Source: Bacteroidales bacterium
GTDB lineage: Bacteria; Bacteroidota; Bacteroidia; Bacteroidales; JAGOPY01
DNA: 15,379 nt
Direction: 5' to 3'
NCBI GenBank assembly: GCA_030638325.1
Contig: DAOWEV010000090.1
Location: 1-15,379 of the forward strand
Shown here one piece after another: positions 1 to 7,031 of this stretch. Both the position numbers and the translations under genes were made by a program. How positions within the stretch are numbered: the stretch's first letter is position 1; each line of letters opens with the position of its first letter. The notes under the pieces are model-generated. The model did no database searches. It saw only the letters and a list, made by a program, of their open reading frames with translations, and was not told the DNA's origin.

Positions 1-260
1 ATTTGAAATTCAACTTTATTCTGGATAGATCAAAAATTGACGGCACGCTTAAGCCATGGTCGGGTACCGGCGAATTGTATGTGAATGGAGAAAAAGTTGA
101 TGAGGATTATTTCGAAATGATGCATATTTCTACTTACTCACTCGCTGAAACTTTTGATGTAGGCATGGATTCCGGCACACAGGTCGATAAAGATTATGAA
201 GGCAGTCCGTTTGCATTTACAGGAAATCTGGATAAAGTTGTTGTGACCTTGACCGATTAA
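1..260 (+). CDS. Probable arylsulfatase, C-terminal end (partial at left edge)
   Basis: About 86 residues of reading frame enter from the left edge and stop at 258-260. The visible part resembles the C-terminal beta-sandwich subdomain of alkaline-phosphatase-superfamily arylsulfatases. It has a GTGELYVNGEKV strand-turn-strand, then a segment ETFDVGMDSGTQVDKDY, and ends with FAFTGNLDKVVVTL; family members typically close with a very similar 'FTG-x-(I/L)-x-x-V' strand. The catalytic N-terminal domain (Cys/Ser formylglycine site) lies outside the window, so activity and substrate cannot be judged. The TTG at position 3 could be read as a start, but the fragment is too short and begins mid-domain, so I treat it as the 3' end of a longer gene. 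Secreted or periplasmic sulfatases are common in polysaccharide-degrading Bacteroidota. Identification rests on C-terminal similarity only. Confidence 0.6.
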   Translation, partial: LKFNFILDRSKIDGTLKPWSGTGELYVNGEKVDEDYFEMMHISTYSLAETFDVGMDSGTQVDKDYEGSPFAFTGNLDKVVVTLTD

Positions 261-302
261 TCACTGCTTACAATAAAACCTATACCCAATAAGGGTTTCA
301 GT

Positions 303-375
303 ACAAAGCCAAAAGTAAAAATGCTTTGGACTTCCCCCGAAAGCTTTCGGGTTCGGTCTTCGGACTTCCGACTTT
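303..375 (+). repeat. Dispersed ~75-bp repeat, copy A (inverted partner at 1985-2062)
   Basis: This intergenic stretch is nearly identical, in reverse complement, to 1985-2062. By eye there are about 5 mismatches over about 71 aligned bases. At its centre is a perfect palindrome, CCCGAAAGCTTTCGGG (336-351). The right arm carries short GTCGGAA/GTCCGAA-type heptads read on the minus strand. It lies just past the 3' end of the minus-strand gene at 423-2117. The hairpin could affect the end of that transcript, but no T-run follows it directly, so I do not call it a terminator. The rest of 261-422 contains nothing else I recognise. Confidence 0.85.
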
Positions 376-422
376 CCCTTTAGGGCGTTAAGTATATTTA
401 AAGAGACTGCTTAATATTTCTC

Positions 423-2117
423 TCAAAGATTGATCAAGGTAATCCCAACTCCCCAGGGATACAGCACCGGGCCGCGGTCGTCCCTGAACAGGGTATTGAC
501 AGAATAAGTGGCCCAGAGGTTGATCCATCCCCATCCGATCCTCAGGGTGGCGTCGAATTTGAAGGGGCGCAGGAACCAGTCATCGTAATCATGGACTTTT
601 GGAATGCCGGGAGATGTGGCCAGGAATTCCACTTCGTAATTCCCGGTATTAGGATTGTAACGGGTCAACTCGAAATCTTTATATTGTTCGTTGTAATAGA
701 TTTTCGTCCATGACCAAAGCCTTACATTCATGATCATGCCTCCACCCACATGGAAACTGTTTTTCCTGCACCAGCGGTTGGTCTGCCACTCAAACAATAC
801 CGGCAGGGTAAGATGCCAGGTAGAAAGCTTGCTCTTCCTCACACTGATTCCCTCCGACAGGTAACCAATAATATTGGATGAGTCAGAGTTGAGGTGAGTG
901 GTTTTCATAAAGCGGTAGTTGAGAGAAGTCATACCCAGGCCGGTAGTAAAACCGACCCGCTGATTTTTAGATAACGCTATATTTTGTTCGAAAAAGTTGA
1001 TGTTAACCACCACCGACTTCTCCATTCTTAACTCCATATATTCAATTTCCTTCGGGAAGTTCATCCGGCCGTGCTGGTCGGCGTAACCATTCAGCCCAAT
1101 GTCAAACCCGGCCCAGTGCCCGTTATATTTGTGCTTGTATTTACGTCTGTATTTGACATTGCCGTCCTCATCCACGATCAACACCCTGTCACCTACATGA
1201 ACTTCTACAGTATCTTTCTTTTCAATTACATAAACATCAACACCTACCACTTTTACCGAGGTAGTATCCTCCCCGGCATCCGGTATTGATCGTGAAATTA
1301 CCGAGCTCTTAAAAACATTTCTTGACACGGGTTCCTCTCTGTATACCAGGTCTCCTGCGCCAGACACTTCACCGATCAGCTCTTTTTCTGCATGCACATA
1401 GGCCGTTCCTGCCCCGCTGATACCAGCATCGGTCTTTTGGGTAACGAGATCGAATGCCTTAAGTTTGCCTGCACCCGAGACTTCTGTACTATGATTGACC
1501 GCATCTCCCGACAATGCCACGGTAGCGGCACCGGAAATTTCGGAGCGCAGGGTTTGAACATCAACTTCCAACTGCATATCAGAAGCCCCGCTGGCAATGA
1601 TCTCAAACATTTCCGATCTGATCGTGTCTTCAAAAGTAATATGACTGCCTCCATGTGCATTTATACCTTGCAAGCGAGATGCCGTCACATGGATATTCAG
1701 CCTGGTATAACTTTTAACCGACCTTGATGAAATGAACAGGGTATTCTCCCTGACCTCCGTCATCACCAGTTCCTGCAAGTTTTCATCGGTTTCTACCTTT
1801 ACGGACTGACTTTCACCGGATTTGATCAACACATTCAGTGTGCTCCCGGCATCTATTTTATTGAATGGCGAAACTTCACGAACTTCTGTGACCACGTTCT
1901 TATTACCCCGGGTTTGCGCACTAACAGTAATGATCACCCCTGGTAAGATGAGCATTATTGACAACAACACATAACGCACTGAATAAGTCGGAAGTCGGAA
2001 GTCCGAAGTCCGACCCCGAAAGCTTTCGGGGGAAGCCCGAAGCAATTTTACTTTTGGCTTTGCTAAAAAAATAAGTTTTCTCAGGGCAATGTCATAATAG
2101 TAACTGATTCTTTTCAT
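423..2117 (-). CDS. GIN-domain (DUF2807-type) adhesin fused to an outer-membrane beta-barrel
   Basis: The product is 564 residues from the first ATG. A hydrophobic signal-like segment lies at residues 47-67, ending TVSA before Gln68. Residues ~75-260 form a putative auto-transporter adhesin head-GIN domain, marked by SGA turns at ~176, 195, 214, 234 and 252, as expected for a right-handed beta-helix. Residues ~335-564 are rich in alternating aromatic/hydrophobic strands (GFDIGLNGYAD, VGFTTGLGMTSLNYRF, FHVGGGMIMNVRLWSW, terminal WGVGITLINL) and look like a small outer-membrane beta-barrel. The expected location is the outer membrane with the GIN domain attached; the ligand is unknown. It is third in line after an ECF sigma and an anti-sigma-like gene, 184 bp downstream. 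The start is uncertain: residues 19-45 are encoded by a dispersed repeat, and a GTG at 1979, just after that repeat, would give a compact signal peptide beginning (V/M)RYVLLSIML. Confidence 0.75.
   Translation of the reverse strand: MKRISYYYDIALRKLIFLAKPKVKLLRASPESFRGRTSDFRLPTYSVRYVLLSIMLILPGVIITVSAQTRGNKNVVTEVREVSPFNKIDAGSTLNVLIKSGESQSVKVETDENLQELVMTEVRENTLFISSRSVKSYTRLNIHVTASRLQGINAHGGSHITFEDTIRSEMFEIIASGASDMQLEVDVQTLRSEISGAATVALSGDAVNHSTEVSGAGKLKAFDLVTQKTDAGISGAGTAYVHAEKELIGEVSGAGDLVYREEPVSRNVFKSSVISRSIPDAGEDTTSVKVVGVDVYVIEKKDTVEVHVGDRVLIVDEDGNVKYRRKYKHKYNGHWAGFDIGLNGYADQHGRMNFPKEIEYMELRMEKSVVVNINFFEQNIALSKNQRVGFTTGLGMTSLNYRFMKTTHLNSDSSNIIGYLSEGISVRKSKLSTWHLTLPVLFEWQTNRWCRKNSFHVGGGMIMNVRLWSWTKIYYNEQYKDFELTRYNPNTGNYEVEFLATSPGIPKVHDYDDWFLRPFKFDATLRIGWGWINLWATYSVNTLFRDDRGPVLYPWGVGITLINL
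1985..2062 (-). repeat. Dispersed ~75-bp repeat, copy B, inside the N-terminal reading frame of the GIN-barrel gene
   Basis: This is the reverse complement of 303-375 with few mismatches. It contains the palindrome CCCCGAAAGCTTTCGGGG (2014-2031) and three to four GTCGGAA/GTCCGAA heptads at 1987-2013. Read on the minus strand it is open and encodes residues ~19-45 of the 564-residue product (KPKVKLLRASPESFRGRTSD and a few more). This basic peptide lies ahead of the hydrophobic signal-like segment and has no obvious role. From memory, similar peptides occur in other predicted Bacteroidota proteins as translated repeats; that needs a search. Confidence 0.85.
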
Positions 2118-2301
2118 CTTTTTACTTTTTAATAGAACACGGATACCGATAGCTATCAGTACGGATCAGACGAATTTTCACGGATCTCTTTGTACCATTG
2201 TACCTTTATCCCTTTGTGCTTCCAATTTCAACTTTCAACTTTCAACTTTCAACTTCATTGCTATGACGGAAAGAAGCAGCCATTTGTTACAATAAAAAGT
2301 C
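2118..2301. other. Intergenic region with repeat debris between anti-sigma-like gene and GIN-barrel gene
   Basis: The 184-bp gap has no convincing gene. It holds the palindrome GATAGCTATC (2148-2157) and three spaced copies of (C/T)ACGGAT (2138, 2160 and 2179). There is also a TTTCAAC array at 2226-2253. I found no clear -7 element for an independent minus-strand promoter. The downstream gene could be read through from the ECF operon or have its own unrecognised promoter. Confidence 0.6.
2226..2253. repeat. Heptanucleotide array (TTTCAAC)x4
   Basis: Four exact tandem copies of the 7-mer TTTCAAC, followed by a partial TTCA. On the minus strand the unit reads GTTGAAA. A degenerate relative of the same motif (AGTTAAAAGTTGAAAGTTT) appears at 5775-5793, upstream of lepA. 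Confidence 0.9.
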
Positions 2302-3384
2302 TTATTTGTCCGGATTCACAGGAACGGAAAGCAATACATGATCCTGATCGGAGAGTTTCCAGGCAGTGACCCTGCCATCTTCATCAGTGGCAGGCTTCAG
2401 GTCGACCTCTTTATCTGTAAGTGCATTGTAGCCTTTTACCCCGAGGTCGGCAAAATTCCAAAAGCCGGTACCTGATTTTTCCTGAATGGGATCTTTACTC
2501 ATCAGGTAACTTTTAACGCCTTTAAAAAGGCTCGAAAAAATCTTTTTTATTACAGGTCCCCTGCGATTATCCTGCTCCGGGCTCGCCAAATCTTCACCCT
2601 GAAAGGGTTTTGAATAATGCTTCAATAGTTTTAAATGGTTGCTGTTTTTCAGGGATGCTGCTGACTTGTATTGAATGCCGGGCTCCGGAGTTTTTTGGAT
2701 CGCCTTCATCTTACTGATGCTCGTCCTGTGAACCGGTACGGAAGACTGAACCGGGCCTGAAATAACAACAGGGAGCGAAGCTACAGTCAGCTCTTCCGGA
2801 CTTATTGAATGGCTTAAAGCTTGTATCCTGAGCGGGTCTTCTGACACATACCTGAGGGGGTCGTTACTTGTACTATCCCATTGGAAAGGCCAAAAAACCA
2901 TCAGCAAAAGAATGACCGCGGCAACAGAGGCAGCAGCATATATCCATTTCCGGTATATGATAAAAGCAGATTTCCTGAGTTGATCCTTTTCCGGGTATTG
3001 AACAGATGCATCGGGTGTTAACCTGGTCTTTTGATAAAGATCCCTGATCTTTTTTAAGGAAGGGTTCAGTTTATAGAATTCGTTCAGGTCTCTTTGTTCA
3101 TCCTGGGAAAGATCATTCTCAAAAAAAGCGATGGTCCTGTTCTCAAAATTCCCACCATCGATATCTTTTACAGGCAACAGCTCCTTTTTTAATTTGTTTT
3201 TATGATAAAACACAGGAGGGGCTTCTAATGGCATCCGGAGATCTTCAAACCCAATGAATTCTTCTTTCAGGCGGGGATTGTTTTCAAGGAAAGCAAACAG
3301 TTCTTCCGTCAGGGCAGGAGACAGGTTTCCTTCCTGGTAATCAATGATGAACATGCCATAATTATCTCTGTCGATCTTGTTCAT
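2302..3384 (-). CDS. Single-pass membrane protein, putative anti-sigma factor
   Basis: The 360-residue product has one strong transmembrane helix at about residues 147-166 (WIYAAASVAAVILLLMVFW). This leaves a ~145-residue acidic N-terminal part expected in the cytoplasm and a ~190-residue part expected in the periplasm. The start codon overlaps the end of the upstream ECF sigma gene by 4 bp (ATGA, 3381-3384). The overlap suggests translational coupling and is the usual arrangement for a sigma/anti-sigma pair. The cytoplasmic part holds two similar segments, around residues 13-44 (DYQEGNLSPALTEELFAFLE) and 85-115 (AFFENDLSQDEQRDLNEFYK), so the sigma-binding region looks internally duplicated. 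I see no ZAS zinc motif or FecR domain. The function is inferred from position and topology, not from a family I can name with certainty. Confidence 0.6.
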   Translation of the reverse strand: MNKIDRDNYGMFIIDYQEGNLSPALTEELFAFLENNPRLKEEFIGFEDLRMPLEAPPVFYHKNKLKKELLPVKDIDGGNFENRTIAFFENDLSQDEQRDLNEFYKLNPSLKKIRDLYQKTRLTPDASVQYPEKDQLRKSAFIIYRKWIYAAASVAAVILLLMVFWPFQWDSTSNDPLRYVSEDPLRIQALSHSISPEELTVASLPVVISGPVQSSVPVHRTSISKMKAIQKTPEPGIQYKSAASLKNSNHLKLLKHYSKPFQGEDLASPEQDNRRGPVIKKIFSSLFKGVKSYLMSKDPIQEKSGTGFWNFADLGVKGYNALTDKEVDLKPATDEDGRVTAWKLSDQDHVLLSVPVNPDK

Positions 3385-3869
3385 AACACGTTTTCAAGCT
3401 TTCCTATATAGTTTTTCAGGAACATCCTTGCTCTGTAGATGTATACCTTAACCTGGGATTCGTTCAGCCTGGTTATATCCCCTATTTCCCGGTACGAATA
3501 TCCCTCATAATCCCTCAGCATCACAACCGACCGCTGGATTTCAGGTAATTTCCCGAGGGCCTCATTGAGGATTTCCCCAAGATCGGAATAACTGTTTTCA
3601 TGAAAGTCCGGATCAGGGGTATCTTCAATTTCCAGTCCTACCATATGACTGTCTTGCCGAATGAAATCGATCATCGTATGATAAGCGGTCGTAAACAAAT
3701 ATGATTTTGCCTTTTGGTACTCCACATGCCCGGCCCTTCGCCACATTTTCTCAAATGCATCCTGTACAATATCCCTGGCTTTATCCTCATCCCTGATGTT
3801 TTTGAGAATAAACCTGAATACTCCATCAGCACACTGATCTATACTTTTGTTGTACTCCTCGACCGTCAT
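3381..3869 (-). CDS. ECF-family (group IV) RNA polymerase sigma factor
   Basis: The 162-residue product has the normal length of an ECF sigma factor. Region 2 spans about residues 10-75 and includes DEDKARDIVQDAFEKMWRR and the -10-recognition part YLFTTAYHTMIDFIRQ. A short acidic linker follows at ~78-100. Region 4 spans ~103-155 (LPEIQRSVVMLRDYEGYSYR, then EIGDITRLNESQVKVYIYRAR), a helix-turn-helix that contacts the -35 element. It directs core RNA polymerase to a small regulon, presumably including its own operon. The ATG at 3867-3869 is used because the next upstream ATG (3872-3874) runs straight into TGA. An ECF-type promoter candidate is visible just upstream. The overlapping downstream gene is probably its membrane-bound antagonist. 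Confidence 0.92.
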   Translation of the reverse strand: MTVEEYNKSIDQCADGVFRFILKNIRDEDKARDIVQDAFEKMWRRAGHVEYQKAKSYLFTTAYHTMIDFIRQDSHMVGLEIEDTPDPDFHENSYSDLGEILNEALGKLPEIQRSVVMLRDYEGYSYREIGDITRLNESQVKVYIYRARMFLKNYIGKLENVL

Positions 3870-3900
3870 TTCATGAAATTAAACCGACGCTGTATTGATA

Positions 3901-3927
3901 GGACGGATGGATACTGGAAATGTTACA
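3901..3927 (-). promoter_or_regulatory. Candidate autoregulated ECF-type promoter of the sigma operon
   Basis: On the minus strand TGTAACA (3927-3921) is followed after 15 bp by CGTC (3905-3902), roughly 30 bp before the sigma start codon. An AAC-containing -35 and a CGTC -10 are the general pattern of many ECF-dependent promoters. It sits within the 81-bp gap between lepA and the sigma gene. The call is by pattern only. Confidence 0.5.
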
Positions 3928-3950
3928 AGGCTGAAGTAAGAAGGAAAAAC

Positions 3951-5738
3951 TTAATCCAGCTTCAAGACCGCCATGAAAGCTTTCTGCGGGATCTCCACAT
4001 TACCTACCTGCCGCATCCGTTTTTTGCCTTTCTTCTGTTTTTCAAGCAGTTTTCTCTTCCTCGTGATATCACCGCCATAGCACTTTGCAGTAACATCCTT
4101 ACGAAGTGCCTTCACGGTTTCACGGGCAATGATCTTGGTTCCTATGGCGGCCTGGATGGCCACCTCAAATTGTTGCCTCGGGATCAGTTCCTTCAGTTTC
4201 ACACACATCTTTCTGCCAAATTCATAGGCATTGTCACGGTGGATCAGGGTCGACAAGGCATCCACAGGCTCCTTGTTGATCAGTATGTCGAGCTTGACAA
4301 GGCTGGCCGTTTTGTAGTCTGTCTGATAGTAATCAAAAGAGGCATAGCCCCTGGAGATGCTCTTCAGTTTGTCATAAAAATCGAATACAATTTCAGCCAG
4401 TGGCATTTCAAAAGTTACCTCCACGCGGTCGCTGGTAAGGTACACCTGGTTTTTAAGGGTGCCGCGCTTCTCGATGCACAGGTTCATCACCGATCCGATG
4501 AACTCTGACCTGGAAATGACCTGGGCATTGATATATGGTTCCTTGATATGATCAATAAATTTCTGTTCAGGCAACCCGGATGGGTTATGCACTTCAATGA
4601 TCTCCCCTTTATTGGTTATTACCTTGTAGGAGACATTTGGTACCGTAGTGATCACGTCCATATCGAATTCCCTGTCGAGACGCTCCTGGATGATCTCCAT
4701 ATGCAGCAACCCCAGGAAACCACAGCGAAAACCAAAACCCAGGGCGGCAGATGACTCCGGCTCCCAGGTTAGCGAAGCATCATTTAACTGCAGCTTCTCG
4801 ATAGAAGCCCTCAATTCTTCATAGTCGTCTGCATCTACCGGATAGATACCGGCAAACACCATAGGTTTTACTTCCTGAAAACCCTTCAAACTATCACCAC
4901 AGGGGTTTTCCACATGTGTAATCGTATCACCCACCTTGACTTCACTGGAAGTTTTGATCCCGGAAATGATGTAACCCACATCTCCTGATTTCAGGATTTC
5001 ACGGGGTTTCCGTTCCAGTTTCAAGATACCCACTTCATCGGCATGATATTCTTTTCCTGTAGAAACAAATTTCACATGATCGCCTTTGCGGATCTCTCCA
5101 TTGAAGATACGGAAATAGGCAATGATCCCCCGGAATGAATTGAAGACCGAATCGAAGATAAGGGCCTGCAGTGGTGCGTCCGAAGCACCCTTTGGTGGAG
5201 GTATTCTTTCCAGTATGGCTTCCAGGATTTGATGCACACCATATCCGGTCTTGCCACTGGCTTCAATGATCTCTTCTTCACCGCATCCGATCAGGTCGAT
5301 GATCTGTTCTTTTACATCATCCGGCATGGCGTTGTCGAGGTCCATCTTGTTCAATACAGGGATGATCTCAAGATCGCTCTCAATGGCCATATAAAGGTTG
5401 GAGATTGTTTGTGCCTGTATACCCTGGGTGGCATCGATGACCAGTAAAGCTCCTTCACAAGCGGCGATAGACCGGGATACTTCATAGGAAAAATCAACAT
5501 GGCCCGGGGTGTCGATCAGGTTCAGGATATAATTTTCTCCCACATGCTCGTATTCCATCTGAATGGCATGGCTTTTAATGGTAATGCCACGTTCTCTTTC
5601 GAGTTCCATATCGTCCAGCACCTGCTCCTGGAGATCCCTGGCTGTCACAGTACCGGTGTATTCCAGGAGGCGGTCGGCCAGGGTACTCTTCCCATGATCA
5701 ATATGGGCAATGATGCAAAAATTCCGGATGTTTTTCAT
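3951..5738 (-). CDS. lepA: Elongation factor 4 (LepA), ribosome-associated GTPase
   Basis: The 595-residue product is full length for LepA/EF4, a translational GTPase that acts on the 70S ribosome. The P-loop is AHIDHGKST (residues 11-19), switch II is DTPGHVDF, and the base-recognition motif is NKMDLD. Domain II and the EF-G-like domains follow. The LepA-specific C-terminal domain ends with CYGGDITRKRKLLEKQKKGK and RMRQVGNVEIPQKAFMAVL. The reading frame stays open upstream to 5804, but the conserved N-terminus begins at MKNIRNFCIIAHIDHGKS, so I place the start at 5738. A TATTTTTG element lies only 8 bases upstream, which would give a very short or leaderless transcript. It is divergent from the gap pair and co-directional with the ECF operon, which has its own candidate promoter. 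Confidence 0.97.
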   Translation of the reverse strand: MKNIRNFCIIAHIDHGKSTLADRLLEYTGTVTARDLQEQVLDDMELERERGITIKSHAIQMEYEHVGENYILNLIDTPGHVDFSYEVSRSIAACEGALLVIDATQGIQAQTISNLYMAIESDLEIIPVLNKMDLDNAMPDDVKEQIIDLIGCGEEEIIEASGKTGYGVHQILEAILERIPPPKGASDAPLQALIFDSVFNSFRGIIAYFRIFNGEIRKGDHVKFVSTGKEYHADEVGILKLERKPREILKSGDVGYIISGIKTSSEVKVGDTITHVENPCGDSLKGFQEVKPMVFAGIYPVDADDYEELRASIEKLQLNDASLTWEPESSAALGFGFRCGFLGLLHMEIIQERLDREFDMDVITTVPNVSYKVITNKGEIIEVHNPSGLPEQKFIDHIKEPYINAQVISRSEFIGSVMNLCIEKRGTLKNQVYLTSDRVEVTFEMPLAEIVFDFYDKLKSISRGYASFDYYQTDYKTASLVKLDILINKEPVDALSTLIHRDNAYEFGRKMCVKLKELIPRQQFEVAIQAAIGTKIIARETVKALRKDVTAKCYGGDITRKRKLLEKQKKGKKRMRQVGNVEIPQKAFMAVLKLD

Positions 5739-5745
5739 CTTATTG

Positions 5746-5753
5746 CAAAAATA
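5746..5753 (-). promoter_or_regulatory. Bacteroidota-type -7 element upstream of lepA
   Basis: The minus strand reads TATTTTTG, matching the TAnnTTTG consensus of the Bacteroidota primary sigma factor. No clear -33 TTG-type box was seen at the usual distance. It is very near the ATG, so the transcript would be almost leaderless, or the true promoter lies elsewhere in the gap. Confidence 0.4.
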
Positions 5754-5802
5754 GTAGAATAAGCTAACATGCAGAGTTAAAAGTTGAAAGTTTATAAAGT
5801 AC

Positions 5803-5876
5803 ATTGATTAACGATTAACGATATTGTGAAAAAAAATCTGAAATCGTTAATCGTTAATCTACAATCGTTAATCAAT
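5803..5876. repeat. Inverted array of GTTAATC heptads between divergent lepA and the gap pair
   Basis: A 17-bp arm, GATTAACGATTAACGAT (5806-5822), is perfectly complementary to 5843-5859, with a 20-bp AT-rich loop. A third, alternative arm, AATCGTTAATCAAT (5863-5876), can pair with 5803-5816. The minus strand of 5830-5860 closely matches the plus strand at 11068-11100: arrays followed by TTCAGA and a T-run. The same element therefore occurs twice in the window in opposite orientation. The remainder of the 273-bp gap (5739-6011) holds the two promoter candidates and nothing else I recognise. Confidence 0.9.
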
Positions 5877-5969
5877 CTGTTTGCAGCCTTGTGCTGAGTT
5901 AGAAAGTAATGAGGTTAAGGGTCCGGCTAATATTTCTAATTAAAACCGTTCTAAATAAGTAAATGTTTC

Positions 5970-5977
5970 TAATTTTG
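5970..5977 (+). promoter_or_regulatory. Bacteroidota-type -7 element for the gap pair
   Basis: TAATTTTG fits TAnnTTTG and lies 34 bases before the ATG at 6012, a plausible distance. No convincing -33 box was seen. One promoter here would serve both overlapping GAPDH-family genes. Confidence 0.5.
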
Positions 5978-6011
5978 CATTGGTGAATTAATAATTAAAA
6001 TACGATGATCT

Positions 6012-7031
6012 ATGAGAAAGATAAGATTAGGGATTATGGGGTTTGGGGAGATCGGACGGCATATCTACCGTAAATGCACGAAAGATGATGGCTTCGAGGT
6101 GGTTGCCATCAGCGATCTGGGCAAGCCCGAAATACTCCGGTATTTGCTTGAGGCAGAAACCAAAGGGCAATTCAAGGCCTGGCTGGAAGGAGAGAATTTT
6201 ATCGTGTCTGATGCCGGAAAGGCTCGGGTAGTCGCAGGGGGCGCGCCGGGTGATGTTCCGTGGGATGTGTTTAATGTGGACTTTGTGATAGAGTCCACCG
6301 GGATGTTCCGTTTCAGGTCAGATCTGGAAAAACATCTGCATGCAGGAGCCCCGCGTGTCATTCTTTCCACAGTTCCGTACGATAATATCGACAGGATAGT
6401 GGTCCGGGGTGTTAATGAGGATACGATAGAGGAGAAAGACCGTATTATATCTGCCGGATCGGCCACAACCAATGCTTCGGCCATCACCCTGAAGCTGTTC
6501 AATGAGAATTTTGGGGTTGATTATGCCATGCTGACTACGGTTCACGCATACACATCCGATCAGCCACTCCGGGATAAAGCCGGAAAATCATTCAGAAGAA
6601 GCCGTTCGGCTGCTGAAAATATCATCCCGAACGTAACCCCTTCACCACGCTGGATACAACATATATTGCCAGAACTGAAAGGCCGGATAGAAGGGACTGC
6701 ATTGAATGTGCCGATCCCAAACGGTTCGTTGCTGGACCTTACGACAGTGTTTAAGAACCCGGGTGTAAGCGTAAAAGATGTGAATATGGTCATGGAAAAA
6801 GCAGCCAAAGAGATGCCTGAACTGATAGAGGTTGTTGAAGATCCCATTGTTTCGTCCGATGTCATTGGGAATACGCACTCCATCGTGTTTGACAAGCTGG
6901 CGACAATGCACTCGCCGGAAAGGATGGTCAAAACCCTGATCTGGTACCATACCACCATGGCCCAGGCCAGCCGCATCCTGGAAGTTATAAAAGAATATCA
7001 TGATTTAGAAGAGAAAGGAGACACCCAATGA
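6012..7031 (+). CDS. GAPDH-family paralogue lacking the catalytic cysteine (predicted pseudoenzyme)
   Basis: The 339-residue product aligns end to end with type I glyceraldehyde-3-phosphate dehydrogenase. It keeps the Rossmann start (IMGFGEIGR, residues 8-16), Asp35 (SDL), His178 (TTVHAY) and the S-loop motif RSRSAAENIIPN. The active-site loop, normally SCTTN, reads SATTN (150-154): Ala151, codon GCC at 6462-6464, replaces the nucleophilic Cys. Other losses relative to the downstream GAPDH are the substrate-phosphate Arg of CRVP (Asn232 here), Gly after Thr209 (Pro210), and the nicotinamide-contacting NEWGYS segment (TTMAQAS here). The only cysteine is Cys22, far from the active site. It should not oxidise glyceraldehyde-3-phosphate by the known covalent mechanism. 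It overlaps the canonical gene by 4 bp, so a mixed tetramer, a regulatory subunit or an NAD/metabolite sensor are possible roles. The frame is intact and motif-rich, so this is not a decaying pseudogene. Confidence 0.88.
   Translation: MRKIRLGIMGFGEIGRHIYRKCTKDDGFEVVAISDLGKPEILRYLLEAETKGQFKAWLEGENFIVSDAGKARVVAGGAPGDVPWDVFNVDFVIESTGMFRFRSDLEKHLHAGAPRVILSTVPYDNIDRIVVRGVNEDTIEEKDRIISAGSATTNASAITLKLFNENFGVDYAMLTTVHAYTSDQPLRDKAGKSFRRSRSAAENIIPNVTPSPRWIQHILPELKGRIEGTALNVPIPNGSLLDLTTVFKNPGVSVKDVNMVMEKAAKEMPELIEVVEDPIVSSDVIGNTHSIVFDKLATMHSPERMVKTLIWYHTTMAQASRILEVIKEYHDLEEKGDTQ

Noticed and set aside
303..375. Intrinsic terminator for the GIN-barrel gene
   Set aside because: The hairpin is strong, but no T-run follows directly on the minus strand, and an inverted copy sits inside the coding region, so it is better explained as a dispersed repeat.
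3714..4508. 264-codon open frame on the + strand opposite the ECF gene and lepA
   Set aside because: It is antisense to the well-conserved lepA C-terminus and the sigma gene, shows no domain-like composition, and is explained by codon bias of the real genes.
6462..6464. Cys-to-Ala in the first GAPDH gene as a sequencing error or pseudogene scar
   Set aside because: Cys to GCC needs two base changes, several other active-site positions have changed too, and the frame is intact with good conservation elsewhere.
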